A stretch of DNA of 8,496 nt from Opitutaceae bacterium (GCA_005786775.1 SYDD01000121.1:1-8496), one strand, 5' to 3'. Shown: positions 1-6,836, counted from the stretch's first letter. The notes: a model not told the origin generated them from the letters alone. Translations and numbers: made by a program.

Positions 1-8
1 GAAGGCCG

Positions 9-1070
9 TCAGTCCGTTGCGAGAGCAGCCGGGGAAAGGGGATCTGGCTTGGTCGGCACGCGGCGGTAGTCGCGCTGCGCGGTGAGCATCTGCCAGGCGA
101 TCTTGGCCAGGCGCCGGGCGGTGATGGTGATGGCCTCGTTGGCGCATTTGCCGCGGGCGCGGTGCTGGCGGTAGAAGCCGCCAAAGTAGTCCGAGCAGCC
201 CACGGCCACCCAAGCCGCCTCGATGAAGGCCCACTTGAGCCAGTGATTGCAGAACGGGAGCATGCGGCCGTGGGAGGTCTTGCCGCCGGAGGAGCGGGTG
301 GTGGGCACCAGTCCCGCGTAGGCGCAGAGGCGGTCGGAGGTGCGGAAGCGCCGGATGCCGTCGATCTCCAGGGCGATCACCGGTCCCAGCACCTTGCCGA
401 CGCCGGGCAGGGTGCGCAGCCGCCGGGCATCATCGCTGGTGGCGCTGTCGGCCTCGATGCGTCGCTCCAGGCCCGCCATCTGCCGCTCCAGCAACGTGTG
501 CAGCTCAAGGTCCTCGGTCAGCAGCTCGCGGTCGGGCGCGGGCAGCTCGGCCGCGCGCATCCAGCTGACGCCCCGCTGGCAGAAGACGTCCTTGTACACG
601 GGCCGATCGAGGCCGGGATGCCGGTCGAGGACCGTATGGATGCGGTTACGCACCATCGTGCGCACCTTGGCCGCCCAGAGGCGCTGGCGCACCGTGTTGC
701 GGCGCTGCCGGACCTCACGGTTGGGCACGTGCACCCGGGCGACGAAGTCGCCCCGCAGCAGGGTGGCCAGGGCGTGGGCATCCACGCGGTCGTTCTTGAT
801 CTGGGCGTCGGCGATGATCCGGTTCTTCGCCGGATGGGAGAGCACCACGCGCGTCACCCCGGGCACCTGCTCCAGCAGGTCGTAAAGCGTGCCCCAGTTC
901 CAGCAGGCCTCGATCACCACCTCGCTGGGCGCACCCAGCTCGGCGAAGTACGCGGCAAAGGCTTCCGGCGCGTTGTGCTCAATCCGGCGTTCCAGCAGGC
1001 GGCGGCCCTTCTCGTCGAGCGTGCAGGCCACCGAGTAACGTTTATGGTAGTCGATTCCAGTGTAGGTCAT
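9..1070 (-). CDS. IS110-family DEDD transposase
   Basis: This is a 353-residue recombinase that moves its own element through an RNase H-like DEDD domain plus a serine-containing C-terminal domain. In related elements it is guided by a structured bridge RNA. The acidic residues are visible: D7 in 'GIDYHK', E54 in 'VVIEACWNWG', and D94 and D97 in 'KNDRVDAHALA'. The C-terminal transposase domain begins near residue 218 with 'LRTLPGVGKVLGP' (helix-hairpin-helix-like). It continues through 'LCAYAGLVPTTRSSGGK', whose Ser260/Ser261 before Gly is the likely catalytic serine position, and 'HWLKWAFIEAAW'. The ATG at 1070 was chosen because it puts the GIDxHK motif at the usual distance from the N-terminus. 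An in-frame ATG at 1133 would add 21 basic residues with no family similarity. Length is normal and no frameshift is seen, so the gene is probably functional. Confidence 0.93.
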   Translation of the reverse strand: MTYTGIDYHKRYSVACTLDEKGRRLLERRIEHNAPEAFAAYFAELGAPSEVVIEACWNWGTLYDLLEQVPGVTRVVLSHPAKNRIIADAQIKNDRVDAHALATLLRGDFVARVHVPNREVRQRRNTVRQRLWAAKVRTMVRNRIHTVLDRHPGLDRPVYKDVFCQRGVSWMRAAELPAPDRELLTEDLELHTLLERQMAGLERRIEADSATSDDARRLRTLPGVGKVLGPVIALEIDGIRRFRTSDRLCAYAGLVPTTRSSGGKTSHGRMLPFCNHWLKWAFIEAAWVAVGCSDYFGGFYRQHRARGKCANEAITITARRLAKIAWQMLTAQRDYRRVPTKPDPLSPAALATD

Positions 1071-1071
1071 G

Positions 1072-1107
1072 GCGCCGCCGAGGCTGCCTCGATCCGCCCG
1101 GCGGCGC
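1072..1107 (-). other. Nested hairpin just upstream of the transposase start
   Basis: An 8-bp stem pairs 1072-1079 (gcgccgcc) with 1100-1107 (ggcggcgc). Inside it, gaggc (1080-1084) pairs with gcctc (1086-1090). It begins 2 bp from the transposase ATG on the minus strand. It could hide the start codon in read-through transcripts, or be part of a non-coding RNA of the element. The stems are seen directly; the role is inferred, and GC-rich DNA forms such stems readily. Confidence 0.4.
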
Positions 1108-1169
1108 GATCCACGGCCTCGACTGCCGATCATGTTACCTGACCCCTTGCCGGATTGCGCCGCCGGAAC

Positions 1170-2102
1170 TCAGCGCCCCCAGCGGCCCTCGATGAAGACG
1201 TAGCGGCCGCCCCGGCGCTCCCAGCGCGGCTCGATCCAATGATGGTGCCCCCGCGGCGGCCGCTCATGGCGACCCGCGATCCAGACGTGACGGCCACCCC
1301 GCCACGACCAATAGCCCCTCACCCAGATGAACCCCGGCCCCGGCGGCGCATAGACCACCTCCGCCCGCGGCGGGGGCGGCGCCTGCACCACCACCACCTC
1401 ACCCTGGACCGGCGGCGCCACCACCACCGTCGTCGGCCCCGCGGGGCGCGCCGGGACCACGACCACCGCATCCCGCCAGTACCCGGGAATGTACACATAC
1501 CGCCCGTGGCGCGGCTCCCACCGCGGCGAAACCCACACGGCATTCGGCCGCGGCGCGGTCGACCAGCGGCCCGAGACCCACACGTGCTTGCCCAACCGCC
1601 ACGTCCAGTGTCCCCCCACCCACACGTGCAAGGGCGAAGGCCGCTCCACGATCACCTCGCGCTGGGGCGGCGGCGGCGGCGCATCGACGATGATCTCCGC
1701 CCCCGCCGCGGACGGCGCGGGCGCGCCCGCGGCGGTGGCCGGAACCGGGGCCGGAGCCGCGTCCCAGTAACCTTCCCGCAGGACCCAGCCATTGGCCTCC
1801 CGCCGCCACTCCGGCGACTGCCAGACCACGCCGGCCGCGGGCGGGATTTCCCAGCGCCCGGCCTCCCAGACGTAGGCCCCCTCCAGCCAGCGCCAATGCC
1901 CGGGCACCCAGGCGTGTTGCGCCGTCGGCTGGTCGCCGGGCGCATCCGTCGTGGCGGGATCCAACGGACGTTCCATCACCGGCGCCAGGGGAACAGTGGC
2001 GACGGCTCCGGAGGACTGGGCCAGCAACGAACCAACCGAGGAGAAGATCAGCAGCGCGACTCCCGGTGCAACCACCTGCAAGCGGCAGAATCTGGGGTTC
2101 AT
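1170..2102 (-). CDS. Secreted YXWGXW-repeat protein, three Trp-rich modules
   Basis: A 310-residue protein with a signal peptide: charged start 'MNPRFCR', hydrophobic stretch at about 9-28, likely cleavage after 'SLLAQ'. The mature part has three modules of exactly 50 residues (64-113, 160-209, 259-308). Each opens with 'WVxGHW'-like text, passes 'VWxxGRW' and a 'WxxPxW' segment, and ends with 'GYW' or 'GRW'. The linkers (46 and 49 residues) are rich in Pro, Ala and Val and carry PPPPP and PPPP runs. This matches the YXWGXW (WXPGYW) repeat family of exported proteins, whose biochemical role is not known. ATG 2102 is preferred over the in-frame start at 2243 because it yields a signal peptide and has an AGGGAG ribosome binding site 5 nt upstream. 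The gene is divergent from the TonB-dependent receptor. The C-terminus looks natural, so the IS downstream did not truncate it. Confidence 0.85.
   Translation of the reverse strand: MNPRFCRLQVVAPGVALLIFSSVGSLLAQSSGAVATVPLAPVMERPLDPATTDAPGDQPTAQHAWVPGHWRWLEGAYVWEAGRWEIPPAAGVVWQSPEWRREANGWVLREGYWDAAPAPVPATAAGAPAPSAAGAEIIVDAPPPPPQREVIVERPSPLHVWVGGHWTWRLGKHVWVSGRWSTAPRPNAVWVSPRWEPRHGRYVYIPGYWRDAVVVVPARPAGPTTVVVAPPVQGEVVVVQAPPPPRAEVVYAPPGPGFIWVRGYWSWRGGRHVWIAGRHERPPRGHHHWIEPRWERRGGRYVFIEGRWGR
1179..1913 (-). repeat. Three 50-residue coding modules in the YXWGXW protein
   Basis: The modules lie at 1764-1913, 1476-1625 and 1179-1328, each 150 bp. They are separated by linkers of 138 and 147 bp encoding Pro/Val-rich sequence. 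Similarity is clear at protein level (aligned Trp, Gly and Pro positions), with the second and third modules closest. The third replaces the Trp of 'GRW' by His ('AGRH'). Confidence 0.8.
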
Positions 2103-2368
2103 ATCCACTCCCTGTGACGCGCGCTCCGCGGAATTGTTTCCTGCACCGCGCCAACCCGTCGGAACGCCATCCCGAGACCCTACCCCCGCCAGCCCGCTAC
2201 ACCCCAATTGGGCCCCCTCCCCCAATTTCAATCTGTCCGACAAATTAATCCTCCGGCGCCTCGGAGTGTTCTTTTACCCAAGGGATCCAGCTGGAATCGC
2301 AAACCCTTGATCGTTAACCCCCGCGCGGCCCTTGGGGACCGCCGGAGACCGCACCTTAACCCTGCATT
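2103..2368. other. Divergent intergenic region
   Basis: This 266-bp region must hold the promoters of the YXWGXW gene (leftward) and the receptor (rightward). No pair of -35 and -10 boxes was good enough to call. Visible structure: a 10-bp perfect palindrome CCCAATTGGG at 2203-2212, and a hairpin CTCCG-GCGCCT-CGGAG at 2251-2266 followed on the plus strand by a T-rich stretch. No Shine-Dalgarno sequence sits at the usual distance from the receptor ATG; the nearest GGAG (2344-2347) is too far. Confidence 0.5.
2108..2113 (-). promoter_or_regulatory. Ribosome binding site of the YXWGXW gene
   Basis: On the minus strand AGGGAG lies 5 nt before the ATG at 2102. It is the clearest Shine-Dalgarno match seen in the window and it decides the start codon, ruling against the upstream in-frame ATG at 2243. 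Confidence 0.7.
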
Positions 2369-5300
2369 ATGAACCTGACCCAAACCCTGAACCTTGGCCT
2401 CCGTGCCGCCGCCTGGCTGTTGGCGGCCGCCGGCGTTCTCTCTCCGGCCCACGCGCAAACCGCGACCGGCGTCGTGGCCGGCCGCGTGCTCAATGTCGGC
2501 ACCGGCAAGTACCTCAACAACGCCCGCGTCACCGTCGAGGGCACCAACCTCGAGACCCGCACGAACGAGTACGGTGACTTCCGGCTCAACGGCGTGCCCG
2601 CCGGCTCCGCCCGGATCTCCGCCTCCTTCACCGGCCTCGATCCCAAGGTGGAGACCGTGACCGTCGCCGCCGGCCAGACCGTCACCGTCGCCCTCAACCT
2701 CACCAGCGCCGAGCGCTACGGCCCCGGCGAGGCCGTGCAACTGGACGCGTTCCGCGTCGCCGCGCAGCGCGACTTCGAGGGCAGCTCGATTGCGGTCAAC
2801 GAGCAGCGCTACGCCCCGAACGTGAAGGTCGTGATGGCCGCCGACTCCTTCGGTGACGTCACCGAGGGCAACGTGGGCGAGTTTCTAAAGTACCTGCCCG
2901 GCATCACCGTGGACTACGTGGCGGCCGACGTCCGCACCGCCTCGGTCCGTGGCTTCGCCGACACCTTCACCAGCGTCTCGGTCGACGGGATGCGGATGAC
3001 CAGCTCCGCCTCCGGGAGCTCGGCGCGCGTGTTCGAGTTCGAGCAGGTCTCGATCAACAATATGGCCCGGGTCGAGGTGGCCAAGGTTCCGACCCCGGAC
3101 TCCCCGGCGGATTCGCTCGGCGGCAGCATCAATATGGTGAGCAAGAACGCGTTCGAGCGGAAGGGTGCCCAGTTCAACTACCGGGCCTACTTCAGCTTCA
3201 ACAGCGAGGAGCTGAACCTGCTCGAGCGCACCCCCGGCCCGGGCCGCAAGAGCACCTACAAGGTCCTGCCCGGCTTCGATTTCGACTACACCCTGCCCGT
3301 GAATGATCGCTTCGGCCTGGTGATCACCGGCCTGAGCTCCAACCAGTACAACGAGCAGCACCGCTGGCAGAACACCTGGAACTTCGCCCAGGCCGGCGCC
3401 TCGGTCACCAATCCCTACCTGCAGCAATGGCAGCTGCAGGACGGGCCGAAGAACACCTTCCGCGATTCGGTGAGCATCAAGGCCGACTGGAAGGTCACCC
3501 CGGAGTCGGCGCTCTCGGTCAGCGTGCAGAACAACTATTACAAGGCGTTCTTCGGCAACCGGAACCTGAACTTCAATCTGGGCACCACCGCCGCCTCGGC
3601 CGTCGCCGGCGGCACCGGCCTGCTCTGGGGCCCCACGTTCGTCCAAAGCCCCGTGGGCACCATCACGGCGGCGACGGGCCTCGGCAACCGGGCGACGGTC
3701 ACGCAGGGCAGTTCCTGGCGCCACAAGCTGGGCGGCACCAAGGCGGTGAACGTCCGCTACACGTTCAATGGCCGCCTGTGGGACGTCAGCGCGGGCATCC
3801 ACGGGGCGAATTCGAAGACCTGGTACCGCGAACTCGCCCGCGGCCACTTCTCCAACATCGGTACCCAGATGCTCGGCGTCGCCACGGTCCGCGCCGAGAA
3901 CATCAACTTCCCGAACCACACTTGGTCGGTGAAGGACTCCGCCGGCAACACCCTCAATCCCTACGTCCTCACCAGCTTCCGCCTGAACACCGCCCAGAAT
4001 AGCCCGATCGACGGCAAGGCCAAGATGAAGGGCGGCTTCGTGGACCTCGAACGCGACTTCGACCTCGCCCGCAACCCGGTCTCGCTGAAGTTCGGCGTCT
4101 CCGTGCGCGAGGAGGACCGCGACAACCGGCGTTACAATGAACAGTGGACCTTTGTGGGCCGGGACGGCGTGGCGAACACGGCGGATGACGCCGCGGCTCC
4201 CTTCCTGAATGACAACTACGCCGGGGTGGACCCCTATTGGGGCTCCCAGCCGATCCAGTGGGTGGACGCCTACAAGCTGGCCGAACACTTCCGCGCCAAT
4301 CCCTCCCACTTCGTGCAGGCCACCGGCACCGCCCAGCCGGGCGTGCAGTCCGAGACCAACCGCATCAACGGCTCCGAGAAGATCACCGAGCGCATCAGCG
4401 CGGCGTATGTCCAGTTCTCGGGCAAACTGCTCTCCAACCGCCTCCAGTTCGTGACCGGCCTGCGCTTCGAGCAGACCAAGGACACTGGCCTCGGCGTGCT
4501 GGCCAACCCGGATGCCGTGTTCCAGCGCACCGCCAGCGGGGCCTATGTGGACGGCGATCCCAACACCCCCGGCGTGCAGCGCGTGCGCCGGCCGGACGCG
4601 GGCACCGCCGGATCCCTGCAGGAGCTCACCCTGACCCGCGTCGAGCGCGGCTACCGGGCGGAGCGGACCTACGATGATGTCTATCCGAGCCTACACCTCA
4701 CCTACAATGTGACCTCCCAGTTCCTGACCCGCTTCGCCTATGCGAAGACCCTGGGCCGCCCGGACTACGCGGACATCATCCCGAACGCGGACATCAACGA
4801 GAATGACAACGACCCGAACCAGCCCGGCACCATCAACGTGCGCAACACGGGCCTGCGTCCCTGGTCGGCGGATAACTTCGACCTGTCGTTCGAGTATTAT
4901 CCCACGCGCGGCGGCGTGCTCCAGGTGGGTGCGTTCCTGAAGGAGCTGCAGGACTTCTGGGGCCTCGTGAACGGCCCGCTGACCCCCTCGCTCATCACCG
5001 AGCTGGGACTGGATGACCGTTACCTGAACTGGACGGTGAGCTCCCGCCGCAATGTGGGTGACGCCCGGATCTCCGGCGCGGAGTTCAACGTCATGCAGCC
5101 GCTAAAGTTCAACGCGCTGCCGGCGTGGGTGCGGGACTTCAGCGTAAGCGCGAACGGCACGATGCTGCACCTGGAGGGGGCGAACGGCGCGGATTTCCGC
5201 CGCTTCATCTCCAAGAGCGGCAACCTGAGCCTGAGCTGGAACAAGCGTCCGGTGAGCGCGCGGATCAACTGGAACTACCGGGGCCGCCAGAAGAACGCGC

Positions 5301-5566
5301 TGGTCACGGGCGCCCAGTACGACCTCGCGGGCACGGCCGCGGGCAGCGGGAACTTCTTCGAGTACTACGACTCCCGCTACAACATCGACGTGAACTTCGA
5401 GTACACGTGGTCGCGGCGCCTGAAGGTGTTCGCGAATGCGCGCAACATCCTGAACCAGCCCCAGACCTTGGAGCGGTACAGTAACGCCTCGGCGCGCTAC
5501 GCGAACGGCTTCCGCGAGGAGGAGTTCGGCGTACAGTACGCGATCGGCGTCAAGGGCACCTTCTGA
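2369..5566 (+). CDS. TonB-dependent outer-membrane receptor
   Basis: A 1065-residue outer-membrane importer, powered by the TonB-ExbB-ExbD complex; the substrate is unknown. The signal peptide covers residues 1-29, with cleavage at 'AHA|QT'. A carboxypeptidase-regulatory-like beta-sandwich domain follows at about 34-112 ('GRVLNVGTGKYLNNARVTV' to 'GVPAGSARISASFTGLD'). Then comes a TonB-box-like stretch near 123-131 ('VQLDAFRVA') and the plug at about 139-260 ('GEFLKYLPGI', 'ASVRGFADTFTSVSVDG', 'VEVAKVPTPDSPADSLGGSI'). A 22-strand barrel is expected to fill the rest, ending in the usual aromatic residue ('AIGVKGTF'). This architecture resembles the large receptors that are numerous in Opitutaceae and often serve glycan or glycoside uptake in the wider family; that is inference for this gene. 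No SusD-type lipoprotein or degradative enzyme is adjacent. The ATG at 2369 is set by the signal peptide; no good ribosome binding site precedes it. Confidence 0.93.
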   Translation: MNLTQTLNLGLRAAAWLLAAAGVLSPAHAQTATGVVAGRVLNVGTGKYLNNARVTVEGTNLETRTNEYGDFRLNGVPAGSARISASFTGLDPKVETVTVAAGQTVTVALNLTSAERYGPGEAVQLDAFRVAAQRDFEGSSIAVNEQRYAPNVKVVMAADSFGDVTEGNVGEFLKYLPGITVDYVAADVRTASVRGFADTFTSVSVDGMRMTSSASGSSARVFEFEQVSINNMARVEVAKVPTPDSPADSLGGSINMVSKNAFERKGAQFNYRAYFSFNSEELNLLERTPGPGRKSTYKVLPGFDFDYTLPVNDRFGLVITGLSSNQYNEQHRWQNTWNFAQAGASVTNPYLQQWQLQDGPKNTFRDSVSIKADWKVTPESALSVSVQNNYYKAFFGNRNLNFNLGTTAASAVAGGTGLLWGPTFVQSPVGTITAATGLGNRATVTQGSSWRHKLGGTKAVNVRYTFNGRLWDVSAGIHGANSKTWYRELARGHFSNIGTQMLGVATVRAENINFPNHTWSVKDSAGNTLNPYVLTSFRLNTAQNSPIDGKAKMKGGFVDLERDFDLARNPVSLKFGVSVREEDRDNRRYNEQWTFVGRDGVANTADDAAAPFLNDNYAGVDPYWGSQPIQWVDAYKLAEHFRANPSHFVQATGTAQPGVQSETNRINGSEKITERISAAYVQFSGKLLSNRLQFVTGLRFEQTKDTGLGVLANPDAVFQRTASGAYVDGDPNTPGVQRVRRPDAGTAGSLQELTLTRVERGYRAERTYDDVYPSLHLTYNVTSQFLTRFAYAKTLGRPDYADIIPNADINENDNDPNQPGTINVRNTGLRPWSADNFDLSFEYYPTRGGVLQVGAFLKELQDFWGLVNGPLTPSLITELGLDDRYLNWTVSSRRNVGDARISGAEFNVMQPLKFNALPAWVRDFSVSANGTMLHLEGANGADFRRFISKSGNLSLSWNKRPVSARINWNYRGRQKNALVTGAQYDLAGTAAGSGNFFEYYDSRYNIDVNFEYTWSRRLKVFANARNILNQPQTLERYSNASARYANGFREEEFGVQYAIGVKGTF

Positions 5567-5599
5567 GCCCGGCTCCGACCTAAGTCACGCTTGCCGCAC

Positions 5600-5648
5600 C
5601 GCCCCGCCTCGGGGCGTGCGCGACGCCGGTGGCCACTTCGAGTGGCCA
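5600..5648 (+). terminator. Two tandem hairpins after the receptor gene
   Basis: The first hairpin is CGCCCCG-CCT-CGGGGCG (5600-5616), a 7-bp stem with a 3-nt loop. The second is TGGCCACT-TCG-AGTGGCCA (5630-5648), an 8-bp stem with a 3-nt loop. They lie 33 to 82 bp after the receptor stop codon and before a long gene-free stretch, the expected place for a terminator. No clean T tract follows; the first T-rich bases (cctttt) are about 20 bp further on. Factor-independent termination is therefore only likely, and an mRNA 3'-end stabilising role is equally possible. Confidence 0.5.
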
Positions 5649-6082
5649 ACCGCCCCCTCCGCCTTTGAGCCTTTTGCGACCCTCCTCCTTCATCGGATGA
5701 CGGTTCTTCTGCATTCCGCCGCGCAGAGGAAGGGCCCCTAACCAGCCTCCAAACCCGCAACCGTCAGCTTAACTAACACTTCCGCGCCTCGAACCACGCG
5801 GGGCGGCTCTGAATCAAGACCCCCGCGCGGGACATCTTACCGCAGCAGCGACCCGCCGAACCAAGGCTCGGCGAATGCTCCGAACGCGTTCCGGCGGAAT
5901 TTCGAAAGGCGTCGGGCCCCAGCGGCACCAAACCGATCGCAACCGCCGGACGAAAGGTCTGCTGGTGCTTCCCGATTTAGTTTAGCCGGAGCGCGCTAGC
6001 CTGACCTACCGAGGCAGCCCCCATCGCGCGGAGCCTTCGCGATCCGCGGAATTGCGTGTCTTTGGCGCAAAATTCCCCCCAA

Positions 6083-6280
6083 AAGAAGGGTTTGGGCCCG
6101 CCTTGCGGCCTTCTTCACTTCAGTCTTTCGGGCTCCTCCAGGTTGACCAAGAAATCGGTCAAATCGGCCCAAAAACCGTAAAAAGGGCCGCTTTTAGCCC
6201 CTAAAATAGCCCAAAATCGCCTTTTTCTCCGCAGTCCCTTGGCCGCTCGGCGGGCCAAAATCGGGGATTGCAGCCCAAAC
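6083..6280 (+). promoter_or_regulatory. Hairpin-rich, repeat-bearing leader of accBC
   Basis: Consecutive stems are visible. (1) AAGAAGG 6083-6089 pairs with CCTTCTT 6109-6115, enclosing CCGC-CTT-GCGG. (2) TTGACC 6143-6148 pairs with GGTCAA 6157-6162. (3) CGGCCC 6165-6170 pairs with GGGCCG 6185-6190 across an A-rich loop. (4) TTTTAG-CCC-CTAAAA spans 6192-6206. (5) GGCC 6241-6244 pairs with GGCC 6253-6256. GGGC 6185-6188 can instead pair with GCCC 6197-6200, so stems 3 and 4 may compete. GCCCAAAA words recur at 6167, 6209, 6253 (GGCCAAAA) and 6273 (GCCCAAAC). It lies 77 bp or more before the accB start. A transcribed regulatory leader or an operator array is inferred; it matches no riboswitch class I recognise. 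Confidence 0.35.
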
Positions 6281-6356
6281 CGGCTTCAGATTGAACGGAC
6301 CCCTGCGTTAAAGGACTAACAATCCCAGCCGCTCCAACCCACAACCCAAGCCCGCC

Positions 6357-6836
6357 GTGGACCTCAAACAAATCAAACAGATCATCGATCTGATGAAGCG
6401 CTCGGAGCTGACGGAGTTCGCCGTCGAAGAAGAAGGCTTCAAGCTGAAGATCCGCCGCGGTGCCACCGGGCTCCCCATCGTTTCCACCGGATCGGGCTCA
6501 AATCCCCCCTTCGCCCACGCCGACCCCGCCCCCGCCAGCGCCCCCGCCCCCGCGACTGCTCACCTCGCCGCTCCCGCGCCTGCGGGCGATGAAGCCGGCG
6601 TCACCTACGTTAAGTCCCCGATGGTCGGCACTTTCTACCGCGCCGCGTCGCCCGAGAGTAAACCGTTCGCCGATGTCGGTACCAAGGTCGTCGAGAACTC
6701 CGTGGTCTGCATCATCGAGGCGATGAAGATCATGAATGAGATCCAGGCCGAGACCAAAGGCGCCGTCATCGAGGTGCTGGTCGAGAACGGCCAGCCGGTC
6801 GAATACGGCCAGAAGCTCTTCAAGATTAAGCAGTAA
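6357..6836 (+). CDS. accB: Biotin carboxyl carrier protein of acetyl-CoA carboxylase
   Basis: A 159-residue carrier subunit. Its biotin is carboxylated by AccC and then passes the carboxyl group to acetyl-CoA at the carboxyltransferase, giving malonyl-CoA for fatty acid synthesis in the cytoplasm. The N-terminal segment (1-35, 'DLKQIKQIIDLMKRSELTEF') matches the AccB family. A flexible Pro/Ala-rich linker covers about 50-78. The biotinyl domain (about 82-159) holds 'SPMVGTFYRAASPE' and the biotinylation site 'EAMKIMNEI', with Lys124 as the modified residue. The start is GTG at 6357; it aligns with the E. coli start, there is no upstream ATG in frame, and no Shine-Dalgarno sequence is visible. 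Length is close to the E. coli protein (about 156 residues). The gene is followed after 18 bp by accC, so the two are almost surely co-transcribed. Confidence 0.96.
   Translation: MDLKQIKQIIDLMKRSELTEFAVEEEGFKLKIRRGATGLPIVSTGSGSNPPFAHADPAPASAPAPATAHLAAPAPAGDEAGVTYVKSPMVGTFYRAASPESKPFADVGTKVVENSVVCIIEAMKIMNEIQAETKGAVIEVLVENGQPVEYGQKLFKIKQ

Larger units (their letters stand above)
1..1150 (-). mobile_element. Partial IS110-family insertion sequence (right end and transposase)
   Basis: The element is recognised from its DEDD transposase at 9-1070. Its 3' end lies beyond the left edge of the window. Its other end must fall between the transposase start (1070) and the stop codon of the intact YXWGXW gene (1170), so the right limit given here is only a guess. 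No terminal inverted repeat or target duplication can be judged with one end missing. IS110-family elements often lack clear terminal repeats, while the IS1111 subgroup has subterminal ones. Insertion seems to have fallen just downstream of the neighbouring gene without cutting it. Confidence 0.6.
5567..6356. other. 790-bp gene-free region before accB
   Basis: No open frame here looks like a real protein. The one long minus-strand frame (5497-5760) is arginine-rich, has no recognisable motif and overlaps the receptor's 3' end. The left two thirds are GC-rich like the surrounding genes and show only scattered small inverted repeats: CCCGCGCGGG at 5822-5831, and GCCGA/TCGGC at 5855-5859 and 5868-5872. 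The right third (from about 6060) is richer in A and T and hairpin-dense, and is described separately. A TAAAAT at 6202-6207 could be a -10 box but lacks a matching -35. Confidence 0.6.

Noticed and set aside
1071..1133. Upstream ATG (1133) as the transposase start
   Set aside because: The extra 21 residues are basic and low-complexity, and the family's GIDxHK motif normally lies within the first ten or so residues, as it does from ATG 1070.
162..1142. Long plus-strand frame of 326 codons opposite the transposase
   Set aside because: It is antisense to a clear IS110 transposase; its His/Ala/Gly-rich composition is what high-GC coding DNA gives on the other strand.
1155..2117. Plus-strand frame of 320 codons opposite the YXWGXW gene
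   Set aside because: It is dominated by Arg, Pro and His without motifs, and lies antisense to a gene with a signal peptide, repeats and ribosome binding site.
2203..2212. CCCAATTGGG as a named operator
   Set aside because: The palindrome is real but short, and no known regulator or second copy ties it to a function.
2885..4309. Minus-strand frame of 474 codons inside the receptor gene
   Set aside because: It is a codon-bias shadow: it shows no family features and sits wholly opposite plug and barrel sequence that is unambiguous.
5497..5760. Minus-strand 87-codon frame after the receptor
   Set aside because: It is Arg-rich with no domain or ribosome binding site, and it runs through both terminator-like hairpins and the receptor's 3' end.
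6291..6319. TTGAAC with a downstream GACTAA as an accB promoter
   Set aside because: The spacing of 17 bp is right, but GACTAA shares only two bases with the -10 consensus.
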